Assembly: GCF_042678385.1 (NCBI RefSeq)
Contig: NZ_JBHUDY010000001.1
Span: 992,001-1,056,000, forward strand
Source of the DNA: Sphingomonas_B tabacisoli
Lineage (GTDB): Bacteria; Pseudomonadota; Alphaproteobacteria; Sphingomonadales; Sphingomonadaceae
Length of the DNA: 64,000 bases
Direction: 5' to 3'
The notes beneath the pieces were generated by a model. The model saw only the letters and a list, made by a program, of their open reading frames with translations, made no database searches and was not told the DNA's origin. Below, piece by piece: positions 34,228-42,214 of the stretch (its first letter is position 1; the number at the start of each line of letters is the position of its first letter). A program made the position numbers and the translations under genes.

Positions 34228-34275
34228 GGGTTGATACTGCCCCACCCCAACCCCTCCCCTGAAGGGGAGGGGCTT
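33829..34275. mobile_element. Candidate element: DUF559 gene between inverted 40-bp palindromic arms
   Basis: The left arm (33829-33868) and right arm (34236-34275) are inverted copies with one mismatch; each is the CCCCTCCCC-class hairpin continuing into TTGGGGTGGGGCAGT. The 367-bp interior is nearly filled by the DUF559 gene. The same arms enclose short loops at 26683-26803 and, interrupted, at bioB and mtaB. The pattern is what one expects of a coding parent and non-coding derivatives. No transposase motif or target duplication was recognised. Confidence 0.65.
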
Positions 34276-34279
34276 GAGA

Positions 34280-35926
34280 TCACAACGCCTTGCTGAGCTG
34301 TTTGATGTCGTTGTTCAGGATCTTGTCGTTTTCGGAATAGTCGACCGGGCAGTCGATCAGGTGGACGCCGGGTGTGTCGAGGCATTCCTTGAGGAGGCCC
34401 GGGAGCATTTCGGCCGAGGTAACGCGGTGGCCCTTGGCGCCGTAGCTTTCCGCATACTTCACGAAATCCGGGTTGCCGTAGGTCAGGCCCCAATCCTTGA
34501 AGCCCATGTTCGCCTGTTTCCAGCGGATCATGCCGTAGCTGTTGTCGTTGAGGATCAGCACCGTGATGTTGAGGCCCAGACGAACCGCGGTCTCCATTTC
34601 CTGGCTGTTCATCATGAACCCGCCGTCGCCGCAGATCGCCATCACCTTGCGATCGGGATAGACCATTGCCGAGGCCATCGCGGAAGGCAGGCCGGCGCCC
34701 ATCGTCGCCAGCGCATTGTCGAGCAGCACCGTGTTCTGCTGGCGCGCCGGGTAATTGCGGGCGAACCAGATTTTGTAGACGCCGTTATCGAGGCAGATGA
34801 TGCCGTCGGCCGGCATTGCCTTGCGGATTTCGCGCACCAGGCACGGTGGGAAGATCGGGAAGCGGCCTTCGCCGCTGAGCGATTCGGTGTGCTCCACCTC
34901 GGCCTTGCGGAAGCGGAGCATGTCTTCGAAATTCCACCGGCCCGACGGCACGATGTCCTCGTGAATCTGCCAGATGGCATTGCCGATGTCGCCGATCACC
35001 TCGATCTGAGGGAAATAGACGGGATCGACTTCGGCCGAGCGAGTCGAGATGTGGATCACCTCGGCGCCGCCACGCTTCATGAAGAAAGGCGGCTTTTCGA
35101 TCACGTCGTGGCCGATATTGACGATCACGTCCGCCGCTTCGATCGCGCGGTGGACGAAGTCGCCCGCCGACAGCGCCGCGCAGCCGACGAATTTCGGATG
35201 CGTCTCGTCGATCACGCCCTTGCCGAGCTGGGTGGTGACGAAGGGAATGCCGGTCTTTTCGACCAGCTTCAGCAGCATGCGGCCCGTTACCTTGCGGTTC
35301 GCGCCGGCGCCGATGACGAGGATCGGAGCCTTGGCGTCCTCCAGCTTCTTGACCGCGGCGCGGATCGCTTTCTCCTCGGCAAGCGGGCGGCGCACATAGC
35401 TCGGCTTCAGCGGGGTGGAGTCGGTCTGCTCGTCGGCGACGTCCTCAGGGAATTCGAGGTGGGTGGCGCCGGGCTTTTCTTCCTCGGCGAGGCGAATGGC
35501 CTCGCGGATGCGGCTGGGGATGTTGTCGGCGCTGGCGAGCTGATGCGTGAACTTCGTGATCGGCCGCATCATGTCGACGACGTCGAGGATCTGGAAGCGG
35601 CCCTGCTTCGACTTCTTGATCGGCTTTTGGCCCGTCACCATCAGGATCGGCATGCCGCCAAGCTGCGCATAGGCGGCGGCGGTGACGAAGTTGGTGGCGC
35701 CGGGCCCCAGCGTCGCCATGCACACGCCGGTCTTGCCGGTGTGGCGGCCATAGGTGGCGGCCATGAAGCCGGCGCCTTGCTCATGGCGAGTGAGGATCAG
35801 CTTGATCTTGGAGGAGCGCGACAGGCTGTCGAGCATGTCGAGATTTTCTTCGCCGGGCACGCCGAAGATATACTCGACGCCCTCTTCCTCCAGGCACTGG
35901 ATGAAGAGGTCGGATGCCTTGGTCAT
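34280..35926 (-). CDS. Acetolactate synthase-like ThDP enzyme
   Basis: The 548-residue ThDP-dependent enzyme has the catalytic Glu in LTRHEQGAGFMAATYGR (around residue 49), a middle domain (about 190-330), and the ThDP/Mg motif GDGGFMMNSQEMETA...LNDNSYG (around 435-465). It is annotated in relatives as acetolactate synthase large subunit, but no small subunit is adjacent and the setting (aldehyde dehydrogenases, a second ThDP enzyme, a lactonase) suggests a catabolic 2-oxoacid decarboxylase or carboligase. The start at 35926 is a family-like MTKASDLFIQCLE. Confidence 0.88.
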   Translation of the reverse strand: MTKASDLFIQCLEEEGVEYIFGVPGEENLDMLDSLSRSSKIKLILTRHEQGAGFMAATYGRHTGKTGVCMATLGPGATNFVTAAAYAQLGGMPILMVTGQKPIKKSKQGRFQILDVVDMMRPITKFTHQLASADNIPSRIREAIRLAEEEKPGATHLEFPEDVADEQTDSTPLKPSYVRRPLAEEKAIRAAVKKLEDAKAPILVIGAGANRKVTGRMLLKLVEKTGIPFVTTQLGKGVIDETHPKFVGCAALSAGDFVHRAIEAADVIVNIGHDVIEKPPFFMKRGGAEVIHISTRSAEVDPVYFPQIEVIGDIGNAIWQIHEDIVPSGRWNFEDMLRFRKAEVEHTESLSGEGRFPIFPPCLVREIRKAMPADGIICLDNGVYKIWFARNYPARQQNTVLLDNALATMGAGLPSAMASAMVYPDRKVMAICGDGGFMMNSQEMETAVRLGLNITVLILNDNSYGMIRWKQANMGFKDWGLTYGNPDFVKYAESYGAKGHRVTSAEMLPGLLKECLDTPGVHLIDCPVDYSENDKILNNDIKQLSKAL

Positions 35927-36034
35927 GATGTCCCCCGTTTGCCGGATGCTTTTGCCATGCGTCCCGCGCGGGCGGTTCCGGCTTTGCCGATTCCCGTTCC
36001 GCGCGGATGGCTTATCGTTTCGGGGTGAGCGGCG

Positions 36035-37687
36035 CTAGCCTTTGCGGGCGGACTGGAGCTGCGACAGGGTGATGCCGGGCGTGAGCTGCTCGACATCGGT
36101 TTTCAAGTGGAGGAGCTTGACGCCTTTCTGCTCCAGCGCGCGGACGAGGGCGGGGGTGAAGGCTTCGGTGGTCTCGACCGTCTCCGCCCAGGCGCCGAAC
36201 GCGCGCGCGAAGGCGGCGAAGTCCGGGTTGAGGAGTTTGGTACCCGAGACGCGGCCGGGATATTCGCGTTCCTGGTGCATGCGGATCGTGCCGTACCAGC
36301 CATTGTCGACGACGATGACGAGCAGGTCGCAGCCGTGCGCGACGGCGGTGGCGAGCTCCTGCCCGTTCATCAGAAAATCGCCGTCGCCGGCGACCGCGAC
36401 GACCTTTTGCTCCGGGCGGCGGAGGGCGGCGGCGACGGCGGCGGGTACGCCATAGCCCATCGCGCCCGCCGTGGGCGCGAGCTGGGTGCCATAACCTTCG
36501 TAGCGCCAGTAACGGTGCCACCAGCCGGAGAAATTGCCGGCGCCGTTGCAGATGATCGTGTCGGCGGGCATCGCCTCGCGCATCGCAAGCACGCACTGGC
36601 CGAGGTCGAGCGTGGCGCCGTCGCGGGGCTTGGGCGTGGACCATTCGAGCCATTCGGCGTGGGCTTCGGCGCCGGCTGAGAACGCCCGGGGGGGCTCTGG
36701 AAGGTTTTCGGCGAAGCTTTGCATGTCCGAACAGATCGCCAGATCGGCCTTGTACACGCTATTCAGCTCGTTGGGGTCCGGGTGCACGTGGATCAACAGC
36801 TGGCCAGGATGATCCGGCGTAATCAGCGAGTAGCCATCGGTCGTTGCTTCTCCGAGGCGACAACCGACGACGATCAGCGGGTTCGCGGATCGGATCCGCT
36901 CAACAAGCTTTGGATTCGGTCCGTAGCCCAGGTTTCCAGCCCATACCGGCGAACTATTTGGGATGGAGTCCTGTCTCCGGAACGCAGCAGCGACGGGAAT
37001 ACCGGCGCGCTTAGCCCAACCGGCGAACAGCTCGCTCGCTTTTGGATTCCAGTCTGCGCCTCCGATCAAGGCAAGCGGACGACCGCCTTGCCCCATATTG
37101 ATCGGAATCATCTGCATCGCCTCCCATTCAGGCTCTTGGGGAGGGCGCTTCACCGGGTTCCGATCCACTGCCTCGACTTCGTCGAGCAGCATATCCTCCG
37201 GCAGCACCACAACGACCGGGCCCGGTCGTCCCGACACCGCCGTCGCATAGGCGCGGGCGGTGTATTCGGGGATGCGGCGGGCGTCGTCTATGCGCAGGAC
37301 CTTCTTCGCCAGCGGTGCGAACATCTGGCCGAAATCGACTTCCTGGAACGCCTCGCGGTCGCGGTCGCCGCGGGCGACGTCGCCGACGAACAGGATCATC
37401 GGCAGCGAATCCTGCATCGCGACGTGGACGCCGATCGAGGCGTTGGTCGCGCCGGGCCCGCGGGTCACGAAGGCGATGCCGGGGCGGTTGGTGAGCTTGC
37501 CATCCGCGCAGGCCATGAAGCCGACGCCGCCTTCCTGCCGGCAGACCACCACCTCGATCTCGGGCGTGTCGTGCAGCGCGTCCAATACGGCGAGGAAGCT
37601 TTCGCCCGGCACGGTGAAGATGCGGTCGCAGCCCTGGGCCACGAGATTGTCGACCAGGATGCGGCCGCCGGTTCGTTTCGCTGTCAT
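36035..37687 (-). CDS. Thiamine pyrophosphate-binding enzyme
   Basis: The 550-residue product shares the ThDP fold of its neighbour: VVCRQEGGVGFMACADGK (catalytic Glu around residue 52), GPGATNASIGVHVAMQDSLP, and GDGDFLMNGQELATA with VDNGWYGTIR as the metal/ThDP motif. It is not a recent duplicate of the gene at 34280. Probable acetolactate synthase-, benzoylformate decarboxylase- or sulfopyruvate decarboxylase-type; the substrate is unresolved. A central stretch (about 36720-37130) has visibly lower G+C than the rest of the gene. Confidence 0.85.
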   Translation of the reverse strand: MTAKRTGGRILVDNLVAQGCDRIFTVPGESFLAVLDALHDTPEIEVVVCRQEGGVGFMACADGKLTNRPGIAFVTRGPGATNASIGVHVAMQDSLPMILFVGDVARGDRDREAFQEVDFGQMFAPLAKKVLRIDDARRIPEYTARAYATAVSGRPGPVVVVLPEDMLLDEVEAVDRNPVKRPPQEPEWEAMQMIPINMGQGGRPLALIGGADWNPKASELFAGWAKRAGIPVAAAFRRQDSIPNSSPVWAGNLGYGPNPKLVERIRSANPLIVVGCRLGEATTDGYSLITPDHPGQLLIHVHPDPNELNSVYKADLAICSDMQSFAENLPEPPRAFSAGAEAHAEWLEWSTPKPRDGATLDLGQCVLAMREAMPADTIICNGAGNFSGWWHRYWRYEGYGTQLAPTAGAMGYGVPAAVAAALRRPEQKVVAVAGDGDFLMNGQELATAVAHGCDLLVIVVDNGWYGTIRMHQEREYPGRVSGTKLLNPDFAAFARAFGAWAETVETTEAFTPALVRALEQKGVKLLHLKTDVEQLTPGITLSQLQSARKG

Positions 37688-37715
37688 GCGCCCGACCTAA
37701 GGGCAGCAAATAGAG

Positions 37716-37801
37716 CCGTCCATCCCGAGCGAAGTCGAGGGACGCACTCGATTCTGCGCACACAAGAAAGTGCGTGTCTCGACTTCGCTCGACATGGACG
37801 G
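37716..37801. repeat. Palindromic repeat (CGTCCATCCCGAGCG class)
   Basis: The 32-bp arms (37716-37747 and 37770-37801) have cores CCGAGCGAAGTCGAGG and TCGACTTCGCTCG. It lies between two minus-strand genes. A second copy, in the opposite order, is at 57712-57800. Confidence 0.92.
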
Positions 37802-37818
37802 CTTTGGGTGTTGACCAG

Positions 37819-39255
37819 CTAAGCCTGGTGGATTGCCTTGACGACCATGTAGCTGTCGAGGCCCTCGGGACCGCCTTCGCTGCCGAAGCCGGAATCCTTG
37901 ACGCCGCCGAACGGGGTGTCCGCGCCGGAGATGTTGAACGTGTTCAAACCCACCATGCCGGCTTCGATCAGGTCGCCGAGCCGGTTCGCGCGGCGGCCAT
38001 TCTCGGTGAAGGCGAAGGCGGCGAGGCCGTAGGGGAGGCGGTTGGCCTGCTCGATCGCTTCCTCTTCGGTCGCGAAGGGGCGGGCGACGGCGACGGGGCC
38101 GAACGGCTCCTCGTTCATGATGCGGGCTTCGAGCGGCACGTCGGCGAGGAGCGTGGGCTTGTAGAAGAAGCCGTCGCCGAACCGCTCGCCGCCGGCCGCC
38201 AGGGTCGCGCCCTTCGCGACGGCGTCGTCGACCAGGGCCGAGATCGCGTCGGGGCGGCGGCGGTTGGCGAGCGGCCCCATCTTTGTCGTCGGCTCGAGGC
38301 CGTTGCCGACCGGATAGGCGGCCGTGCGCTCGGCGAAGGTCTTGATGAAGCGATCGTAGATACCCTGCTGCACGTAGAAGCGCGTGGGGGAGACGCAGAC
38401 CTGGCCGGCGTTCCGGAATTTCTGCGGCACGACCATGTCGAGCGTGCGGTCGAGGTCGCAATCGTCGAAGATCAGCACCGGCGCGTGACCGCCCAGCTCC
38501 ATCGTGACGCGCTTCAGGCCGTCGGCGGCGAGCTTCATCAGATGGCGGCCGACCGGCACCGAGCCGGTGAAGCTGACCTTGCGGATCACCGGCGAGGCGA
38601 GGAGGTGGCGGCTGACCGTGTCCGGCACGCCGAAGACGAGCTGGGCGACGTCGGCGGGGAGGCCGGCGTCCGCGAGCGCCTGCACGATCGCGGAGGTGCT
38701 GCCCGGCGTTTCTTCCGGCGGTTTGGCGATCACCGAGCAGCCGGCGGCGAGTGCGGCGGCGAGCTTCTTCGCCATCAGATAGACCGGGAAATTCCAGGGC
38801 GTGAACGAAGCGACCGGGCCGACCGGCTGCTTGATGACGATCGAGCGCTGGCCCGTCGGACGGACGAGCACGCGGCCATAGGCGCGCTTCGCTTCCTCGG
38901 CATAATAATCGAAGAGCTGCGCGGCGCCGGCGACTTCGCCGCGCGCTTCGCCGAGCGGCTTGCCCTGTTCCATCGTCAGCAGCGTCGCGATGCGGTCGGT
39001 GCGCTGGCGGATCAGGTCGGCAGCCTTGTGCAGGATGGCGGCGCGCGCCTCGACATCGGTCGCTTTCCACGTCTTGAAGCCGCGATCGGCGGCGGCGAGC
39101 GCTTCGTCGAGATCGGCTGCGGTCGCGAGCGGGACTTCGGCGACGGTGGCGCCTGTTGCGGGGTTGAACACCGGCTGGGCATCGCGGCCCTCGCTGGCGT
39201 GCCAAGCGCCGTTCACGAACAGCTTCAGATCGGCATCATAGGTTGCGGTGGCCAT
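37819..39255 (-). CDS. NAD(P)-dependent succinate-semialdehyde-type aldehyde dehydrogenase
   Basis: The 478-residue ALDH resembles GabD/SSADH proteins: FTPWNFPVYLMAKKLAAALAAG, cofactor loop SFTGSVPVGRHLMK, Glu in TMELGGHAPVLIFDD, Cys in FRNAGQVCVSPTRFYV, and EEPFGPVA. It lies upstream of the ThDP genes on the same strand, separated by a palindromic repeat. The start MATATYDADLKLFVNG is preferred; the much longer open frame upstream passes through a repeat and the antisense of the lactonase gene. GabD is probable but not certain. Confidence 0.88.
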   Translation of the reverse strand: MATATYDADLKLFVNGAWHASEGRDAQPVFNPATGATVAEVPLATAADLDEALAAADRGFKTWKATDVEARAAILHKAADLIRQRTDRIATLLTMEQGKPLGEARGEVAGAAQLFDYYAEEAKRAYGRVLVRPTGQRSIVIKQPVGPVASFTPWNFPVYLMAKKLAAALAAGCSVIAKPPEETPGSTSAIVQALADAGLPADVAQLVFGVPDTVSRHLLASPVIRKVSFTGSVPVGRHLMKLAADGLKRVTMELGGHAPVLIFDDCDLDRTLDMVVPQKFRNAGQVCVSPTRFYVQQGIYDRFIKTFAERTAAYPVGNGLEPTTKMGPLANRRRPDAISALVDDAVAKGATLAAGGERFGDGFFYKPTLLADVPLEARIMNEEPFGPVAVARPFATEEEAIEQANRLPYGLAAFAFTENGRRANRLGDLIEAGMVGLNTFNISGADTPFGGVKDSGFGSEGGPEGLDSYMVVKAIHQA

Positions 39256-39287
39256 CGTCTCGAACTCCGTTGAGTCCCGCCCCATAG

Positions 39288-39417
39288 CCGGTTCGGGCTG
39301 AGCTTGTCGAAGCCCTCCCTTTCCCTTTAGCGTGATCGAAAGAACAAGGGAGGGCTTCGGCCGGGTCCCACGAAAGTAATACTTTCGTGGGTGCCCGACT
39401 TGCTCAGCCCAAACCGG
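39288..39417. repeat. Palindromic repeat (TTCGGGCTGAGC class) interrupted by a second palindrome
   Basis: The left arm is intact (39288-39321). The right arm begins AAGGGAGGGCTTCG (39346-39359), is broken by a 40-bp palindrome (39360-39399, CCCACGAAAGTA-AT-ACTTTCGTGGG core) and resumes at 39400-39417. The uninterrupted form is at 27446-27531. It fills most of the gap between divergent genes. Confidence 0.88.
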
Positions 39418-39429
39418 GAGAGAGAAACG

Positions 39430-40353
39430 GTGCCAGAATTGAAAGAGATCGCCAGCGGGCTGCGCTTTCCCGAAGGACCGGTGGCCATGCCGGATGGCAG
39501 CGTGATCGTGGTCGAGATCGAGGCGGGGCGGATTACGCGGTGCTGGGGCAAGGGGAAGACGGAGACGGTCGCGACGCCGGGCGGGGGGCCGAATGGGCTG
39601 GCGCTGGGGCCGGACGGGATGCTGTATCTCTGCAACAATGGCGGCTTCGAATATCTGGAAACGCAGGGGCTGCTGATCCCGCACGGTGCGGCCAAGAGCT
39701 GGAGCGGCGGGTCGATCCAGCGCATCGATCCGGACCGAGGCACGGTCGAGACGCTCTATACCCATGCGGGCGAGGTGCAGCTTCGGGGACCGAACGACAT
39801 CGTGTTCGACGATGCCGGCGGCTTCTGGTTCACCGATCACGGCAAGACCTTCCAGCGGTCGCGCGACGTGGTCGGCATTTTCTACGCCAGGGCCGACGGC
39901 AGCCATATCGAGGAAGCCGCCTTTCCGATGGAGAATCCGAACGGCATCGGCCTCTCGCCCGACGGCAAGCGGCTGTATGTCGCCGAAACCTATACGGCGA
40001 AGCTCTGGTATTTCGACGTGACGGCGCCGGGCAAGCTCGACCGGGGCGAGAGCCTGACCGGAACCGGCGCACATTTCGTCTATGGCGCGGGCGGCTATAG
40101 CTGGTTCGACAGCCTGGGCGTCGAGGCGAGCGGCAATGTGTGCGTGGCGACGATCGGCAATGGCGGCATTTCGGTCGTCGCGCCGGATGGCAGACTGGTC
40201 GAGTTCGTCGAAACCGGCGATCCGTTCACGACCAACATCTGCTGGGGCGGGGCGGACCTGCGCACCGCCTATATCACGCTGTCCGGCACCGGGCGGCTGG
40301 TCAGCACGGAATGGGCGCGGCCGGGTCTGGCGCTGCATAATCTGAACCGCTGA
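39430..40353 (+). CDS. SMP-30/gluconolactonase family lactonase
   Basis: The 307-residue beta-propeller has the family blocks GLRFPEGPVAMPDGSVIVVE (metal Glu, residues 9-28), GGGPNGLALGPDG (Asn), LRGPNDIVFDDAGGFWFTD and the metal Asp in YSWFDSLGVEASG. It probably hydrolyses a sugar lactone or related cyclic ester. The GTG at 39430 follows a GGGAGAGAG site; another GTG at 39391 lies inside the repeat. It is divergent from the SSADH-type gene, so it could act in the same uncharacterised catabolic route. Confidence 0.88.
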   Translation: MPELKEIASGLRFPEGPVAMPDGSVIVVEIEAGRITRCWGKGKTETVATPGGGPNGLALGPDGMLYLCNNGGFEYLETQGLLIPHGAAKSWSGGSIQRIDPDRGTVETLYTHAGEVQLRGPNDIVFDDAGGFWFTDHGKTFQRSRDVVGIFYARADGSHIEEAAFPMENPNGIGLSPDGKRLYVAETYTAKLWYFDVTAPGKLDRGESLTGTGAHFVYGAGGYSWFDSLGVEASGNVCVATIGNGGISVVAPDGRLVEFVETGDPFTTNICWGGADLRTAYITLSGTGRLVSTEWARPGLALHNLNR

Positions 40354-40421
40354 ATCACGTTCCGTTCAGCCTTTTGGCGCTAGTTTCGGCCTTCACGCGT
40401 TGAACGCGTCAAGGGTCGCTT

Positions 40422-41186
40422 ATGTACGCACAGCAGGGCTGGACCAGAGAAAAAGCGACGTCGGTTTTCGGCGTGGCCGTCGTGCATGTGCTGATCGGCT
40501 ATGCACTGCTGACCGGCTTGCGGCTCGATTTGCCGCGGCGGGTGAGCGACGAGCTGAAGACGATCAACATCCTGCCGCTTCCCGAGCCGCCCAAGCCGAA
40601 GACCCAGATCGAGCACAAGGTGAAGTCCGCGCGGCCCGAAGGGGAAGCGTCTCCGCCGAACCTGCGCGCCGAGCCGACGCAAATCGTGCTGCCGCCGCCG
40701 CCGATCAAAGTGCCGACGCCCAACCCGCTGCCGGTCGCGCCGATCTCCGGCGTGGGCAATGCCCCCTCTGCCGGATCGGCCGACATTCCAGGGCCGGGCT
40801 ATGGCGCCGGGGGGTGGGGCAACGGCCGCGGATCGGGCGGCGAAGGGGACGGCGATGGCGGCGGCGGATGGGTCGCGCCGCGCCAGATCAAGGGCAAGAT
40901 CAGGGATTCCGACTATCCGCGCGCGGCCGGCGAGGAAGGCGTGGGCGGCACCGTCGGCGTCAAATACGAAGTCGAGGCGGACGGCCATGTTTCGCACTGC
41001 GACGTGACGCGGTCGAGCGGCGTTCGCGTGCTGGACGACACGACCTGCCGCCTGATCGTCGAGCGGTTCCGCTTCAAGCCGTCGCGCGACCCGGACGGAC
41101 GGCCGGTCGCCGCAACGATCGTGCAGAACCACACCTGGTCTATTCGAGAGGTTCCGCCGGACGAGCGGGATGACGGCGGGCGCTAG
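40422..41186 (+). CDS. TonB family energy transducer
   Basis: The 254-residue product has an N-terminal membrane anchor (residues 14-36), a Pro-rich linker (PLPEPPKPKTQIEHKVK, then PPPPIKVPTPNPLP), an unusual Gly-rich stretch (about 126-150, GYGAGGWGNGRGSGGEGDGD), and a TonB C-terminal domain (about 160-240: YPRAAGEEGVGGTVGVKYEV, CDVTRSSGVRVLDDTTCRLI). It transmits proton-motive force to TonB-dependent receptors. ExbB and ExbD are not adjacent, so it may be an accessory TonB. Confidence 0.92.
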   Translation: MYAQQGWTREKATSVFGVAVVHVLIGYALLTGLRLDLPRRVSDELKTINILPLPEPPKPKTQIEHKVKSARPEGEASPPNLRAEPTQIVLPPPPIKVPTPNPLPVAPISGVGNAPSAGSADIPGPGYGAGGWGNGRGSGGEGDGDGGGGWVAPRQIKGKIRDSDYPRAAGEEGVGGTVGVKYEVEADGHVSHCDVTRSSGVRVLDDTTCRLIVERFRFKPSRDPDGRPVAATIVQNHTWSIREVPPDERDDGGR

Positions 41187-41198
41187 TCTCGTGAGCTG

Positions 41199-42107
41199 TC
41201 AGGGACTGCGCGGGACTTCCCAATAAGGCGGGTCGCCGAAGCTCTTACGCAGACTGTCCGCGAGTGCGCGGATTTTGGCGGAGGCGCTGTGGTCGCGCGG
41301 ATAGGCGAGGAACAGCTCGGCGCCTTCGGCTTCCGCCCCGACGTCGATCTGGACGAGCCGGCCCTGATCCAGTTCGGAATGGACGAAGAAGCTCGGCAGC
41401 AGAGCGATCCCGAGACCCGCGACCGCGGCATCGCGCATTACCAGCCCATTGTTGACCCTGAGTGCGGCGCGGGGGCGGATCGCGGTCCAGCCGCCCGAGA
41501 CCTGAAAGCGCCAATCGACGTCGCGGTTCGAATAGAGAATCGCGGAATGGCCTTCCAGCTCGGCGAGGGAGCCGGGCGTTCCCCGTTCGGCGAGATAGGC
41601 AGGAGACGCGACGAGCAGCCGTCGGCTCGTCGCGAGACGACGCGCGATCAGGCGCGTGTCACCGACGGCGCCGTGCCGGAGCACTGCATCATATCCGTCC
41701 GCCGCGGCGTCGACGAAGCGGTCGTCCAGCTCCAGCGTGAGGTCCACGTCGGGATGCGCGGCGAGGAACGTGCAAAGCGCAGGCGCAAGATGCAGGATGC
41801 CGAAGCCGACCGGGGCGGACAGCCGGAGCGGACCGGCAAGCGTTCCGCTGCGCTCGGCAAGCTCGGCTGAGGCTTCGCTGGCTTCGCGGAGGATGCGCTG
41901 CGCGCGAGGCAGGAATGTCTGGCCGTTCATCGTCAACGAGAGCTTGCGCGTCGTGCGCTGGATAAGGCGCGTGCCGAGAAAGCGTTCGAGCTCCGCGAGC
42001 CGTTCGCTGACCACGGACTTGGCGAGGCCCAGCCGGCGTGACGCCGCGCTGATCGATCCCGCCTCGGCGGTGTGGATGAATGCCTCGACCCCTTCGAGCT
42101 TCATCAT
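41199..42107 (-). CDS. LysR family transcriptional regulator
   Basis: The 302-residue product has an N-terminal wHTH (residues 3-60: EAFIHTAEAGSISAASRRLGL, SERLAELERFLGTRLIQRT) and the C-terminal substrate-binding domain (about 90-290). This is the CrgA/DmlR-like subgroup. It is divergent from the SDR gene with about 107 bases between, the usual arrangement for a LysR protein controlling its neighbour. The start is one of two adjacent ATGs (42107 or 42104). Confidence 0.93.
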   Translation of the reverse strand: MMKLEGVEAFIHTAEAGSISAASRRLGLAKSVVSERLAELERFLGTRLIQRTTRKLSLTMNGQTFLPRAQRILREASEASAELAERSGTLAGPLRLSAPVGFGILHLAPALCTFLAAHPDVDLTLELDDRFVDAAADGYDAVLRHGAVGDTRLIARRLATSRRLLVASPAYLAERGTPGSLAELEGHSAILYSNRDVDWRFQVSGGWTAIRPRAALRVNNGLVMRDAAVAGLGIALLPSFFVHSELDQGRLVQIDVGAEAEGAELFLAYPRDHSASAKIRALADSLRKSFGDPPYWEVPRSP

Positions 42108-42214
42108 CGTTCGGCATTCCCGAAAGCCGGTTTCGGATTTCGCCGGCCAGTGCGAACGATGCCGCAGGTGCATCTCCCGGTCCACAGCAATCTTCAACGC
42201 AAGGGAGTTTCGAG

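Noticed and set aside
33829..34275. Insertion sequence with a transposase
   Set aside because: The enclosed protein has a DUF559 nuclease-like fold, not a DDE, HUH or serine recombinase signature, and no target duplication could be seen.
34280..37687. The two ThDP genes as a tandem duplication
   Set aside because: Their sequences share only the general fold motifs; residues around the ThDP site and the middle domains differ too much for a recent duplication.
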